A DNA stretch of 64,000 bases from Paludibacter sp963678465 (GTDB taxonomy: Bacteria; Bacteroidota; Bacteroidia; Bacteroidales; Paludibacteraceae), in contig OY782858.1 in assembly GCA_963678465.1 (NCBI GenBank), positions 3,286,001 through 3,350,000 of the forward strand. The letters are read 5' to 3'. The position numbers and the translations under genes are program-made. This document shows positions 8,342 through 17,701 of this stretch, piece after piece (position 1 is the stretch's first letter; every line of letters starts with the position of its first letter). The notes beneath the pieces are model-generated. The model was not told the origin of the DNA. It worked only from the letters and a program-made list of their open reading frames with translations, and ran no database searches.

Positions 8342-9121
8342 TTATTCAAAGTAACCTTTGATAATTCCGCGTGGAGAATTTTTAATAAATAAAAGAATTT
8401 CATCACGTTCTTTTGTTGCAGGAAGTTCTGCAGTAATGCGTTCTACAGCATGGCTTGTGTTCATTCCCGATTGGTAAAGATAGCGATATACATCCTGAAT
8501 GTCGCGTATTTGTTCGTTGTTATAGCCTCTCCGACGTAAACCTATTGAATTTACACCTGCAAAAGACAGTGGGTCGCGACCGGCAGTTACGAATGGAGGT
8601 ACGTCTTTGGTTACTCTGGATCCACCCTGGATCATTACATGAGAACCAATGTGCGAAAACTGATGCACAAGCACAGCGCCGCTTAAAATAGCAAAATCAT
8701 CTACAACCACTTCGCCGGCCAACTGAGTTGAATTCGACATGATAACGTTGTTACCCACAACGCAGTCGTGCGCAACGTGGCAATATGCCATGAGTAAACA
8801 ATTGTTCCCAACTACAGTTTTACCTTTAGCAGCAGTGCCTCTATTGATAGTCACATATTCACGCAAGGTAGTGTTGTCGCCAATAATTGCCAGCGTTTCT
8901 TCGCCCTTAAATTTTAAATCCTGAGGAATTGCCCCTATGACCGCACCCGGAAATATCTTACAATTTTTTCCGATTCTTACTCCTTCCATGATGGTCACGT
9001 TAGAGCCAATCCATGTCCCTTCTCCGATTTCTACATTCTTATCAATGGTAACAAAAGGATCGACAACAACAGACGATGATATTTTTGCATCAGGATGAAT
9101 GTAAGCAAGAGGTTGTTTCAT
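8342..9121 (-). CDS. lpxA: Acyl-ACP:UDP-GlcNAc O-acyltransferase
   Basis: First enzyme of lipid A synthesis. It transfers a 3-hydroxyacyl chain to UDP-GlcNAc. Seen: hexapeptide repeats building a left-handed beta helix over residues 5-190, the catalytic region CHVAHDCVVGNN with the key His, then the C-terminal helical part (LRRRGYNNEQI). I chose the ATG at 9121 (MKQPLAYIHP, 259 residues): family members begin at this point, and the 12 extra upstream residues are A/T-rich filler. Last gene of lpxD-lpxC/fabZ-lpxA; the gap to lpxC/fabZ is 59 bp. Confidence 0.95.
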   Translation of the reverse strand: MKQPLAYIHPDAKISSSVVVDPFVTIDKNVEIGEGTWIGSNVTIMEGVRIGKNCKIFPGAVIGAIPQDLKFKGEETLAIIGDNTTLREYVTINRGTAAKGKTVVGNNCLLMAYCHVAHDCVVGNNVIMSNSTQLAGEVVVDDFAILSGAVLVHQFSHIGSHVMIQGGSRVTKDVPPFVTAGRDPLSFAGVNSIGLRRRGYNNEQIRDIQDVYRYLYQSGMNTSHAVERITAELPATKERDEILLFIKNSPRGIIKGYFE

Positions 9122-9180
9122 TAGTTTTATAGTTAAATTTATATTTATTTTGTTCAAATCTCACGATTGAACAGTTATGT

Positions 9181-10563
9181 TTATTTGTTTTTTACAATCT
9201 GAGCCATAAACTCAGCTTCGACGGCAACTTTGCCGCCTACAAAAGCGTAGCCTTTCATAATAGCACAGCCTCTGCGCATAGGTTCAATCATCTCAAGTCT
9301 GAAAACGATAGTATCGCCCGGAACAACCTTTTGGCGAAACTTTACGTTGTCGATTTTAAGAAAATAAGTCGAATACTGATCGGCATTTTCAAGGCCATTC
9401 AGCACAAGGATACCACCAGTTTGCGCCATTGCTTCTACAAGAAGTACGCCGGGCATTACAGGCTCGTCGGGGAAGTGTCCCATGAAAAATGTTTCGTTCA
9501 CCGTTACGTTTTTCACGCCTACAATAACATTGCTCTTGATGTCGATGATTTTATCAACCAACAAAAAAGGCCAGCGATGAGGTAGTAGTTTTTTTACCGC
9601 GTTGACATCCAAAACAGGAGCAACAGTCTCGTCGTAAACAGGTGCCTGAACGTCTTGCTTTTTAATTTCTTTGCGTATCAGTTTCGCGATTTCGGTGTTT
9701 ATTTTGTGACCCGGATAGCGGGCTATTACTTTTCCTTTTATTGGTTTGCCTATGAGCGATAAGTCACCGATCACATCCAATAATTTGTGGCGGGCAGGTT
9801 CGTTTTCGAAAATCAGATTTCCGCTCAAATAACCAGGGACGGTGGCATCGATTCTGCTCTGGTGCAGTTTGTCGGTAAGCTTATCCATCGTTTCCTGAGG
9901 CATAATCTCATCGTAAATTACGACTGCATTTTTCAAATCTCCACCTTTTATTAAATTCATATTCAGCAAAGGTTCAATTTCGCGCACAAAAACAAAAGTA
10001 CGTGCCGACGAGATTTCGGTGGCAAAGTCGCTCAAACGGTCGAGCGAGGCAAATTGATTGCCTAATACCGGTGATTTGAAACCTATATGTACATCCAGGC
10101 TGAATATGTCGTCGGGTAAAATTGTTATTTTAGCTCCGGTTTCAGGGATTGTATGTTCAATTTTTTTGCGGACAATATAATAATCTTTATCAGCTTCCTG
10201 CTCCTGAATGCCTGCTTCCTGAATTTTCTCTACATAAGCTTTGGCACTTCCATCCAATATAGGAAACTCCGGTGCATTTACTTCGAGCAAACAGTTGTCT
10301 ATTTCGAAGGCATGAAGTGATGCTAAAGCATGCTCAACAGTACTTACCTGTACATCACCTTTTTGCAAAACAGTGCCTCTTACAGTGTGAGTCACGTTTT
10401 CGGCCAGTGCTTCTATTATGATTGGCTCGGTCAAATCAACGCGTTTGATTTTTATGCCATGATTTTCAGGTGCAGGTACAAATGTTAATGTAATATCTAA
10501 TCCTGTGTGTAATCCTTTTCCTTCGAATGAAAATGATTGTTTTATCGTTTTTTGTTTCGACAT
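9181..10563 (-). CDS. lpxC-fabZ: Bifunctional LpxC deacetylase / FabZ dehydratase
   Basis: A fusion of UDP-3-O-acyl-GlcNAc deacetylase (LpxC, residues 1 to about 305), the committed step of lipid A synthesis, with 3-hydroxyacyl-ACP dehydratase (FabZ, about 315-460) of fatty-acid synthesis. Seen: LpxC zinc-site segments HALASLHAFEID, ARHKLLDVIGDL and GHKINTE; FabZ motifs LLPHRWPFLLVD and GHFPDEPVMPGVLLVEAMAQ with the catalytic His and Glu. The fusion is typical of Bacteroidota. It couples supply and use of 3-hydroxyacyl-ACP in one polypeptide. It lies between lpxD (66-bp gap) and lpxA. Confidence 0.97.
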   Translation of the reverse strand: MSKQKTIKQSFSFEGKGLHTGLDITLTFVPAPENHGIKIKRVDLTEPIIIEALAENVTHTVRGTVLQKGDVQVSTVEHALASLHAFEIDNCLLEVNAPEFPILDGSAKAYVEKIQEAGIQEQEADKDYYIVRKKIEHTIPETGAKITILPDDIFSLDVHIGFKSPVLGNQFASLDRLSDFATEISSARTFVFVREIEPLLNMNLIKGGDLKNAVVIYDEIMPQETMDKLTDKLHQSRIDATVPGYLSGNLIFENEPARHKLLDVIGDLSLIGKPIKGKVIARYPGHKINTEIAKLIRKEIKKQDVQAPVYDETVAPVLDVNAVKKLLPHRWPFLLVDKIIDIKSNVIVGVKNVTVNETFFMGHFPDEPVMPGVLLVEAMAQTGGILVLNGLENADQYSTYFLKIDNVKFRQKVVPGDTIVFRLEMIEPMRRGCAIMKGYAFVGGKVAVEAEFMAQIVKNK

Positions 10564-10629
10564 ATATTCTGAAATCTTTTTCAGCTTTACGAATCCCTAT
10601 GTAATAGTGAACGAGCTTAAAATTAATCT

Positions 10630-11667
10630 TTATTTTTTTTCTAAATCTGAGTTTTTTCTTTGTAAATCGTACACTATTTTTTGCAGATCGGAGAGGTTTT
10701 TGTAAACAACGCTCGAACGGCGGAAAACGCTTACCGGTACTGCAGGGTAGCCCTGATATGCCTGATTGGGCGTTTTGATTGAATTTGGAACTCCGGTTTG
10801 AGCGCCCAAAATCGTTCCGTCTGCTATGTGTAAATGCCCTGCTACGCCCACCTGGCCTGCAAAAACACATTGTTTTCCTACTTTGGTTGACCCGGCAATG
10901 CCGGTTTGCGAAGCAATTACTGTGTTTGTACCAATTTCTGCATTGTGTGCTATCTGCACTAAATTGTCAATTTTCACCCCTTTACATATCAGCGTGCTTC
11001 CTAAAGTAGCTCTGTCGACTGTTGAATTGGCTCCAATTTCTACGTTGTCTTCAATCACCACATTTCCCATTTGAGGAATCTTTTTATAAGAACCATCATC
11101 TGTCGGTGCAAAACCAAAACCATCGGAACCGATGACAACTCCTGCATGTAAAATGCAGTTATTGCCTACTTTACAGTTGTTGTATATTTTTACTCCCGAA
11201 TATAATAAGGTATTTACACCGATAATAGCATTGTCTTCTATGCTGCAATTGGCATGAATTCGGGTATTGTCGGCAATTACTACATTGTCACCAACATACA
11301 CAAAAGGAGCGATGTAAACATTTTCGCCTATCGTGGCCGACTCCGAGATATATGCTCTCGACGAAATGCCTGTTTTCTTTGGTGTACTTTGCTCTACAAC
11401 TGTCAATAACAATGCCAATGATTCATAAGCGTTTTCAACCTTTATCAAGGTGCCCTTTACTTCTTTTTCGGGCTCAAAATCTTTGTTTACCAGTATTACA
11501 CTTGCGTTGCAGTCGTAAATATACTGATTATATTTTGGATTTGATAAAAAACTAAGCGTACCCGGTTGACCTTCTTCAATTTTTGAGAAGGACTTTACTT
11601 TAACTGAAGGGTCACCAACGACCGTACCCTGAATAAAATCTGCAATTTGTTGAGCTGTAAACTCCAT
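10630..11667 (-). CDS. lpxD: UDP-3-O-(3-hydroxyacyl)glucosamine N-acyltransferase
   Basis: Third lipid A step: N-acylation of UDP-3-O-acyl-glucosamine. Seen: the N-terminal uridine-binding domain (MEFTAQQIADFIQG), the hexapeptide beta helix (about residues 105-300) and the conserved IGSDGFGFAP segment before the catalytic His region. I start at the ATG 11667 (345 residues) rather than the ATG at 11700, because a -7 box (TACTTTTG) lies at 11692-11685 inside the longer frame and the family starts at MEFT. First gene of the lpx unit. Confidence 0.95.
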   Translation of the reverse strand: MEFTAQQIADFIQGTVVGDPSVKVKSFSKIEEGQPGTLSFLSNPKYNQYIYDCNASVILVNKDFEPEKEVKGTLIKVENAYESLALLLTVVEQSTPKKTGISSRAYISESATIGENVYIAPFVYVGDNVVIADNTRIHANCSIEDNAIIGVNTLLYSGVKIYNNCKVGNNCILHAGVVIGSDGFGFAPTDDGSYKKIPQMGNVVIEDNVEIGANSTVDRATLGSTLICKGVKIDNLVQIAHNAEIGTNTVIASQTGIAGSTKVGKQCVFAGQVGVAGHLHIADGTILGAQTGVPNSIKTPNQAYQGYPAVPVSVFRRSSVVYKNLSDLQKIVYDLQRKNSDLEKK

Positions 11668-11684
11668 ATTAAAAAATTTGGGTG

Positions 11685-11692
11685 CAAAAGTA
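11685..11692 (-). promoter_or_regulatory. lpxD -7 element
   Basis: TACTTTTG on the minus strand, 18 bp ahead of the ATG at 11667. No good -33 TTG is seen at 19-21 bp. It fixes the start codon choice of lpxD. Confidence 0.5.
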
Positions 11693-11810
11693 CGAAACAA
11701 TTTCCAATTTATGCGTAAATAATAAACTCGATTTAATAAAGTGAGTTAAAACAAATGGAATTAGGTGTCATAATGCTATAAGATTAACGTTATTTATCCT
11801 GGTTAAAAAA

Positions 11811-13040
11811 TTATATTTTGTAATAGCAAAAGAAATGTTTCTCTACTTTCTTTGTCAATACGGTTATGTTTAACATGTCCGAAGCATCAACAATGTCTTT
11901 AACCGTTCCATCTTTAAATAGTATATTTATATTATCATCTTCGGGAGAGTAGGTGTCGGTTCCAACAAGTTCGTCGCCCATAAAGTACTGAGCTTCGTGA
12001 GGGCTGATATTAAAATGTGCTGCATATTGTTTGGAGAGCTCATCAAACCTTTCCTTGCTTACGGGCTCTGTATTTATTTCGACTTTAAACAGATGCCTGT
12101 TGATGAAGTTACGGCAGAGCGTTGATAAAACGATATCTTCGTGAGTCATCCATACTTTTATTGCACATGTTAAATCAGCATCATCAAGTAAAGTAAAGTT
12201 TTGGATAGGGGCTTTTAGGTTTGCAAATGCTTTGTTATCGATATTTTGATAAAGGAAGTAGCACAATGCAGGTGATCCGAAAAGCACTGCTTCCTGTGCA
12301 GCCAACTCTTTTGCTCTTTTCAGTATGTTTACAAGCATTTTCTCGGCTGCTACAGAGGTTTTGTGCAGATACACCTGCCAGTACATAAGACGGCGTGCAA
12401 CAAGAAATTTTTCGATGGAATAAATCCCCTTACTATCCACCACCAACCGGTCATTGTGGATATTCAGCATTTTAATGATGCGGGCGGCGCCAATAATACC
12501 CTCGCTGACCCCTGAAAAAAAACTATCGCGGCTGAGGTAATCCAGTCTGTCCATGTCTAATTGACTCGATACCAATTGGTGAAGGAATTTTTTTGAATAT
12601 TCGTTTTTGAAAATAACCAAAGCAAGATCTAGTTTTCCACCGAATTCAGCATTTAGTTGCTCCATCAGCAACATTGAAATTTCTTCGTGGCTGATACCGC
12701 TTACCAAACTGTGTTCGAGCGCATGCGAAAATGGTCCATGTCCAATGTCGTGCAACAAAATGCAAGTTCGTACGGCTTCGGCCTCTTCAGGTGAAATTTC
12801 ATGCCCCTGTTGCCTGAGTTGAGCAATGGCTTCGCCCATCAGATGCATTGCTCCCAGCGAATGCTGCATTCGAGTGTGCTGAGCGCCCGGATAAACCACA
12901 GAAGAGAGTCCTAACTGTTTGATTCTGTGTAGTCGCTGAAAATAGGGATGTTGAATGATATCGTACAGAAAATCATTTGGAATATTAATAAATCCAAAAA
13001 CAGGGTCGTTGATTATCTTTAATTTATTCGGTTTTTTCAT
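11811..13040 (-). CDS. HD-domain phosphohydrolase (dGTPase/SAMHD1-like)
   Basis: A metal-dependent HD-superfamily hydrolase of 409 residues. Seen: RLHRIKQLGLS, then the metal-ligand series H...HD...D in TRMQHSLGAM and LLHDIGHGPFSHALEH, and the later MDRLDYLSRDS segment, matching the deoxynucleotide triphosphohydrolase-like branch. The start at 13040 (MKKPNKLKIINDPVFG) is preferred because the preceding 38 codons look unlike the family and a -7-like TACATTTG lies at 13081-13074. This gene is often found just before lpxD in Bacteroidales. The substrate is not certain from sequence. Confidence 0.88.
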   Translation of the reverse strand: MKKPNKLKIINDPVFGFINIPNDFLYDIIQHPYFQRLHRIKQLGLSSVVYPGAQHTRMQHSLGAMHLMGEAIAQLRQQGHEISPEEAEAVRTCILLHDIGHGPFSHALEHSLVSGISHEEISMLLMEQLNAEFGGKLDLALVIFKNEYSKKFLHQLVSSQLDMDRLDYLSRDSFFSGVSEGIIGAARIIKMLNIHNDRLVVDSKGIYSIEKFLVARRLMYWQVYLHKTSVAAEKMLVNILKRAKELAAQEAVLFGSPALCYFLYQNIDNKAFANLKAPIQNFTLLDDADLTCAIKVWMTHEDIVLSTLCRNFINRHLFKVEINTEPVSKERFDELSKQYAAHFNISPHEAQYFMGDELVGTDTYSPEDDNINILFKDGTVKDIVDASDMLNITVLTKKVEKHFFCYYKI

Positions 13041-13339
13041 CGGTTGCATAATTTCGTACAGTTGATAGCCAGGCAAATGTAATATTTCAGACTCAGTAAA
13101 GTGGTTGAGTTTTTTTTTTGATACTATTTGTTCATCAAAATTTTGAATCCGCAAAATAACGAAATATTTCGGAAAAACTTTATTCCTCTGTTATAAATCA
13201 ATAATATTGGATTTAACATTACTTACGATGAAGGAGTTTTAATACTGAAGAATAAACGAAAAAAAGCATTAAACGAATTTGAATGGTTTTATTTAATATT
13301 TGTCCAGATTTAAACTTCAACTATATTAGTGGAAATAAA

Positions 13340-13372
13340 AGGACGAAACTGAAATCAATTCTGTTTCGTCCT
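13340..13372 (-). terminator. prfB terminator
   Basis: A 10-bp stem (13340-13349 with 13363-13372) followed on the minus strand by a T-rich tract, 31 bp past the prfB stop. The rest of 13155-13403 shows no gene. Confidence 0.75.
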
Positions 13373-13403
13373 CCTGATTATAAAGAGCTTTCAATGAAAG
13401 CAT

Positions 13404-14511
13404 TTAATCTGTGAATTCCATTAAATATGCTTTTATAAATGCATCTATGTCACCGTCCATCACTGCATTCACATTCGATGTCTGGTAGTTGGTTCTGTGG
13501 TCTTTCACGCGACGGTCGTCGAACACATAACTACGTATTTGCGATCCCCATTCGATTTTCTTTTTACCGGCCTCAACCACAGCGCTTGCTGCACGACGTT
13601 TTTCGAGTTCGAGTTCGTAAAGCTGTGAACGAAGCATGCGCAAAGCATTGTCTTTGTTACCAAATTGCGAACGACTTTCGGTATTTTCGATAATGATTTC
13701 ATCGGGCGCGTTAGTTACAGGATTAGTAAACTTATAGTGTAATCTTACTCCGGTTTCTACTTTGTTTACGTTCTGACCACCAGCTCCTGACGAACGGAAA
13801 GTATCCCAACTCAGATTGCCCTGATTGATCTCAATCTCAATTGTATCGTCGACCAATGGTACTACATAAACAGATGTGAATGAAGTCATTCGTTTACCCT
13901 GAGCGTTGAATGGCGACACGCGAACAAGTCTGTGTACTCCATTTTCACTTTTCAGGTAACCGTAAGCCATTTCGCCTTCAATCTGCATGGTTACTGTTTT
14001 TATGCCAGCCTCATCGCCGTCCTGAATGTTGGTGATTTCGCATTTATAGCCCTGACGTTCGGCCCAACGCTGATACATTCTGAAAAGCATATCTGCCCAG
14101 TCCTGAGCTTCGGTACCTCCGGCTCCTGCCACAATTTTTATCACAGCACCAAACTGATCCTCTTCTTTCGAAAGCATATTTTGCAATTCGAGCGTTTCAA
14201 TTTGTTCGAGTGCCAGGCGATAAGCTTCGTCTACCTCTTCTTCGGTTGCTACTTCTTCGCGATAAAAATCGTAAGCCAATTGTAACTCTTCAATGGCTGT
14301 TTTTACACCGCTATATCCGTTGATCCATTTTTTTAATTCTTTTATTTTACGCATTTGCACTTCGGCAGCCTTGGCATCATCCCAAAATTCGGGGGCTTGC
14401 GTACGTAATTCTTCTTCTTCTAATTGGATGCTCTTCGAGTCGATGTCAAAGGTACCTCCTCAGCGCGGACTCGCGCTCCAACACATCTTTTAGTTGGTCT
14501 GTAGTAATCAT
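13404..14511 (-). CDS. prfB: Peptide chain release factor 2 (programmed +1 frameshift)
   Basis: RF2 reads UGA and UAA stop codons and triggers peptide release. The gene is in two frames: 21 codons from ATG 14511 to CTT (14451-14449), an in-frame TGA (14448-14446), then the main frame from GAC (14447-14445) to the stop at 13404, giving 368 residues. Seen: the SPF stop-codon recognition tripeptide (VRVSPFNAQG) and the GGQ catalytic motif (SSGAGGQNVNK). Upstream on the same strand is a PAP2-like gene (103-bp gap); a terminator follows. Expression is autoregulated by RF2 level through the frameshift. Confidence 0.97.
14445..14460 (-). other. RF2 programmed frameshift site
   Basis: On the minus strand AGGAGG (14460-14455), a 3-nt spacer TAC, then CTTTGAC. 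This is the classical RF2 arrangement: an internal Shine-Dalgarno-like sequence three bases from the slippery CTT followed by a TGA stop with a C after it. The internal AGGAGG stands out in a genome whose starts mostly lack strong Shine-Dalgarno sequences. Confidence 0.95.
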
Positions 14512-14614
14512 TTAGTTTGTATTTTTAGTTTGATAAATTATTAATTTTGTATTGTTTCTGGCCGCGTCCAGCTGATTTTATCCGTTTATTTCTTCTTCTA
14601 TTTCTTTAGATGTG

Positions 14615-15220
14615 CTATATAAATACACATGGTAAAAATACGGAGAAGAAGGCGAGCGTAAATCCGGCAAGTGTTTGTCCGGGTGTGTGAGCTTTAAGCT
14701 CTATTCGGGACAAAGCAATAAGCGCAGCAAGACATAGTATGCCGATAAGTAACCAGCTTGGGTTATAAGCCATTCGGTAACAAATTCCAAAAATTCCACC
14801 CGCTAAACCACCTATGCCCGACATGTGTGCCGAAATTTTCCATTTGAGATTGATAAAAGTGATCAATAAGATGGAAATGGCCGTGCCGATGCCCATGGCT
14901 ACCATAAAAGGAGGAAATTTAAGTATTCTCCATAGGAATATTGTCCAGAAAATGTAGGAAAGAAAAGAAAACAGATAAGGAAGTGTTCTCTCTTCACGGC
15001 GGGAAATAAACAAGTCGTGTACTTCACCTTTTTTCATCAAAAACAAAATGGGGGTAGCCGGAAGCAATCCTGTAAACAACAAAGTACCCAAAATAGCAAT
15101 AAGTCGCCAGGCAAAGGGTAAAATGTCGAAAACTTTTAGATTCAAAAGCATCATCATGCCATAAGTTGGCATTAACAATGGCTGAAATATTAATGATACT
15201 AAATTATGAAATTTATTCAT
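14615..15220 (-). CDS. PAP2-like membrane protein
   Basis: 201 residues with about six membrane helices. Two motifs recall type 2 phosphatidic acid phosphatases: ISAHMSGIGG near 130 (compare the PSGH motif) and SRIELKAHTPGQ near 170 (compare SRxxxxxHxxxD). However, the usual PSGH Pro and the final Asp are changed. Such divergent PAP2-like proteins are found in Bacteroidota, where catalytic activity is unproven. It lies between rpoN (50-bp gap) and prfB on the same strand. Confidence 0.65.
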   Translation of the reverse strand: MNKFHNLVSLIFQPLLMPTYGMMMLLNLKVFDILPFAWRLIAILGTLLFTGLLPATPILFLMKKGEVHDLFISRREERTLPYLFSFLSYIFWTIFLWRILKFPPFMVAMGIGTAISILLITFINLKWKISAHMSGIGGLAGGIFGICYRMAYNPSWLLIGILCLAALIALSRIELKAHTPGQTLAGFTLAFFSVFLPCVFI

Positions 15221-15270
15221 TCACTTATAGTTAAAAGCATGTTTGCGAGTGAAGCCACGTATTTGCTATG

Positions 15271-16719
15271 TTAAATTTCTTTTCTGAGTCTTGCAACAGC
15301 AATATTTAGTTGTTCGCGGTATTTTGCCACTGTTCTTCGGGCAATCAAATAGCCCTTTTCTTTTAAAACTTCGGCCAGCGCATCGTCGTTCAGCGGTTTG
15401 CGTTTGTCTTCGTTATCGATGCAGTCCTGAAGTATTTTTTTAATTTCGCGTGTCGAAACTTCTTCGCCTGAATCATTTGTCATCGATTCGGAAAAAAAAT
15501 ATTTTACCGGGAAAATTCCAAATTCTGTTTGAATATATTTACTGTTGCTTACCCGCGAAATTGTAGAAATGTCGTAGCCTGTAATGTCGGCAATATCCTT
15601 GAGAATCATTGGTCTGAGGTAAGTGTCGTCACCTTCGATAAAAAACTCTTTTTGGAAGTTAACAATAGCCATCATCGTTGTCAGCAGTGTTTGTTGACGT
15701 TGCTTAATGGCGTCGATAAACCAGCGGGCGGCATCAATTTTTTGCTTAACAAACATCACGGCATCTTTCATCTCGCGTGTCTGATTTTTTTTGTTCGATG
15801 CATAATCCTGAAACATTTCATTGTAGGTATTGTTCACTCTCAGTTCCGGAATATTGCTGTTGTTGAGATGTACAGTGAGTTGATTTTCATCGTTTTCGAG
15901 AATAAAATCGGGAACAATCGTTGACATCGATTTTTCAAGAATGTTTCCACCCCAACTGTTGCCGGGTTTAGGATTCAGCTTCACAATCTCAGCAATTATT
16001 TTCTTTAACTGTTCCTCGTCAATATTGATGGCTTTGGTGATTTTGTCATAGTGTTTCTTCGAAAATTCCTCGAAATAATCGACAATAATCTTTATAGCTT
16101 GTTTTATTTCAGTGGTTTGCGTTTTTCGTTCCAACTGTAGCACTAAGCATTCCTGAAGTGTTGTTGCACCTACACCAGCGGGGTCAAATTTCTGTATGAG
16201 CGAAACAACGCGGTACATTTCATCATCGGTGGTTTGTATCCCCGACTGAAAAACGATATCATCTACCATCGATTCGGGTGTACGTCGCAAATAGCCTTCT
16301 TCGTCAATATTACCAATAACGTATTCAGCCAGTTGGTGTTCGTGTTCCGAAAGTTGCAATAAGCCCAACTGATCCATCAGATTTTCGTGAAAAGTCATTC
16401 CTGCTGAAAATGGAATGTCCTCATGTTTGTCATCTTTGGATGAATTATTGACTTTTAGTTTATAATCGGGTATGTCATCATCGGCCACATAATCGTCTAT
16501 GTCGAAATCATCATTGTTTCCGCCATCCTCATTGTTGAAATCCTCATCAAATTCATCATCGTTTGTTTCAGCACCTTCTTCGAGTGCTGGATTTTCCTCA
16601 ATTTCCTGGCGAATACGCTCTTCAAGTTCCAGTGTAGGAACTTCAAGCATCTTAATCACCTGTATTTGTGCCGGCGAGAGTTTTTGTTGTAGTTTCTGTT
16701 GTAATTGCTGCTTTAACAT
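15271..16719 (-). CDS. rpoN: RNA polymerase sigma-54 factor
   Basis: Alternative sigma factor that needs AAA+ activators. Seen: the Gln/Leu-rich N-terminal region I (MLKQQLQQKLQQKL), an acidic region II (about residues 50-95, rich in D, E and N), the core-binding domain, and the C-terminal RpoN box ARRTVAKYRE. I start at ATG 16719 (482 residues): region I begins here in the family, and a -7-like TATCTTTG lies at 16766-16759, too near to a start at 16752. No sigma-54 activator gene is in the window. Confidence 0.95.
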   Translation of the reverse strand: MLKQQLQQKLQQKLSPAQIQVIKMLEVPTLELEERIRQEIEENPALEEGAETNDDEFDEDFNNEDGGNNDDFDIDDYVADDDIPDYKLKVNNSSKDDKHEDIPFSAGMTFHENLMDQLGLLQLSEHEHQLAEYVIGNIDEEGYLRRTPESMVDDIVFQSGIQTTDDEMYRVVSLIQKFDPAGVGATTLQECLVLQLERKTQTTEIKQAIKIIVDYFEEFSKKHYDKITKAINIDEEQLKKIIAEIVKLNPKPGNSWGGNILEKSMSTIVPDFILENDENQLTVHLNNSNIPELRVNNTYNEMFQDYASNKKNQTREMKDAVMFVKQKIDAARWFIDAIKQRQQTLLTTMMAIVNFQKEFFIEGDDTYLRPMILKDIADITGYDISTISRVSNSKYIQTEFGIFPVKYFFSESMTNDSGEEVSTREIKKILQDCIDNEDKRKPLNDDALAEVLKEKGYLIARRTVAKYREQLNIAVARLRKEI

Positions 16720-16831
16720 AATTAATCGGTCGTTGTGGTTGGCGCTGACCAACGGTTACAAAGATAACGGTTTTTTGAAATATATTTGTGAACTGACTCT
16801 ATTTATCAAAATGCCTTTTGTGAGGGAACTG

Positions 16832-17701
16832 TTACTTTTTTTTCAGATCCAGATCAATTCTACCTAAGTACAAGCCGCTTTTTCCCATCTGCGAGATAAT
16901 TACCTTTTTCCCGTTCGCATTGTTGGTTTTCACGTTTTCGAGTAAAGAGTGCGAATGTCCGCCCAGAATAATGTCAATGTGTTTTGTTTGATGAGCGACA
17001 GTAAAGTCGTTCACATCAACCGATGTAGAGTCCGATCCCAAATGCGAAAGACAAATCACAAGATCACACTTTTTTTTGTTTTTCAGAAATGCCGATAATT
17101 CTTGTGCTTTTTCTATCGGATCGCGATACACGAGTCCGCGATAATTGCTTTCAATAATTAAACTCTTAGGGTCGACATTCAAGGCCATAATGCCAATTTT
17201 TAGCCCGAATTTTTTTAAAATTAAATAAGGCTGAATCTGGTTCTTAATCGGCGTATTGTCAACTTCGTAGTTCGAACTTATCATGGGGAAACGTGCTTTT
17301 TGCAGAATTACAGCCAGGGTGTCGATGCCATTGTCGAACTCATGATTTCCGAGTGTGCCGGCATCGTATTGCATGCGATTCAGTGCATCGATTTCTACTC
17401 TGCCGTTAAAAAAGTTGAAATAGGGGGTTCCCTGCGAAAAATCTCCAGCATCAAAAAGCAGAACATTTTTTTCTTCCGAACGTATTTTTTCAATTACGCC
17501 CATTCGTCTGGCATATCCACCCATGTTGGCGGTTTTTAAATTCGAATTTTCAGTCGGCTCTACCTGGCTGTGTGTGTCGTTGGTGTGCAAAATCACCAGT
17601 TTTATTTTTTTTTCAGCAGCAAGCTGAAAAGTTGAAATAATAACCAGGAAAGCAATTGCTAAGATTTTATTATTTGGATACATGGTAATTTTTTTATTCA
17701 T
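16832..17701 (-). CDS. 5'-nucleotidase metallophosphatase domain protein
   Basis: The catalytic half of a UshA-type 5'-nucleotidase as a separate 289-residue exported protein. Seen: a signal peptide (about residues 10-29, with a run of hydrophobic residues before AEKK), then the calcineurin-like metal motifs ILHTNDTHS, FDAGDFSQG, LGNHEFDNG and GGHSHS. The C-terminal substrate-binding domain normally fused to it is encoded by the gene just upstream (8-bp overlap). Expected to release phosphate from nucleotides or related esters in the periplasm, together with its partner. Confidence 0.9.
   Translation of the reverse strand: MNKKITMYPNNKILAIAFLVIISTFQLAAEKKIKLVILHTNDTHSQVEPTENSNLKTANMGGYARRMGVIEKIRSEEKNVLLFDAGDFSQGTPYFNFFNGRVEIDALNRMQYDAGTLGNHEFDNGIDTLAVILQKARFPMISSNYEVDNTPIKNQIQPYLILKKFGLKIGIMALNVDPKSLIIESNYRGLVYRDPIEKAQELSAFLKNKKKCDLVICLSHLGSDSTSVDVNDFTVAHQTKHIDIILGGHSHSLLENVKTNNANGKKVIISQMGKSGLYLGRIDLDLKKK

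Noticed and set aside
10466..10870. 134-residue minus-strand open frame across the lpxD-lpxC junction
   Set aside because: Out of frame with both well-supported lpx genes; Arg/Lys-rich shadow translation.
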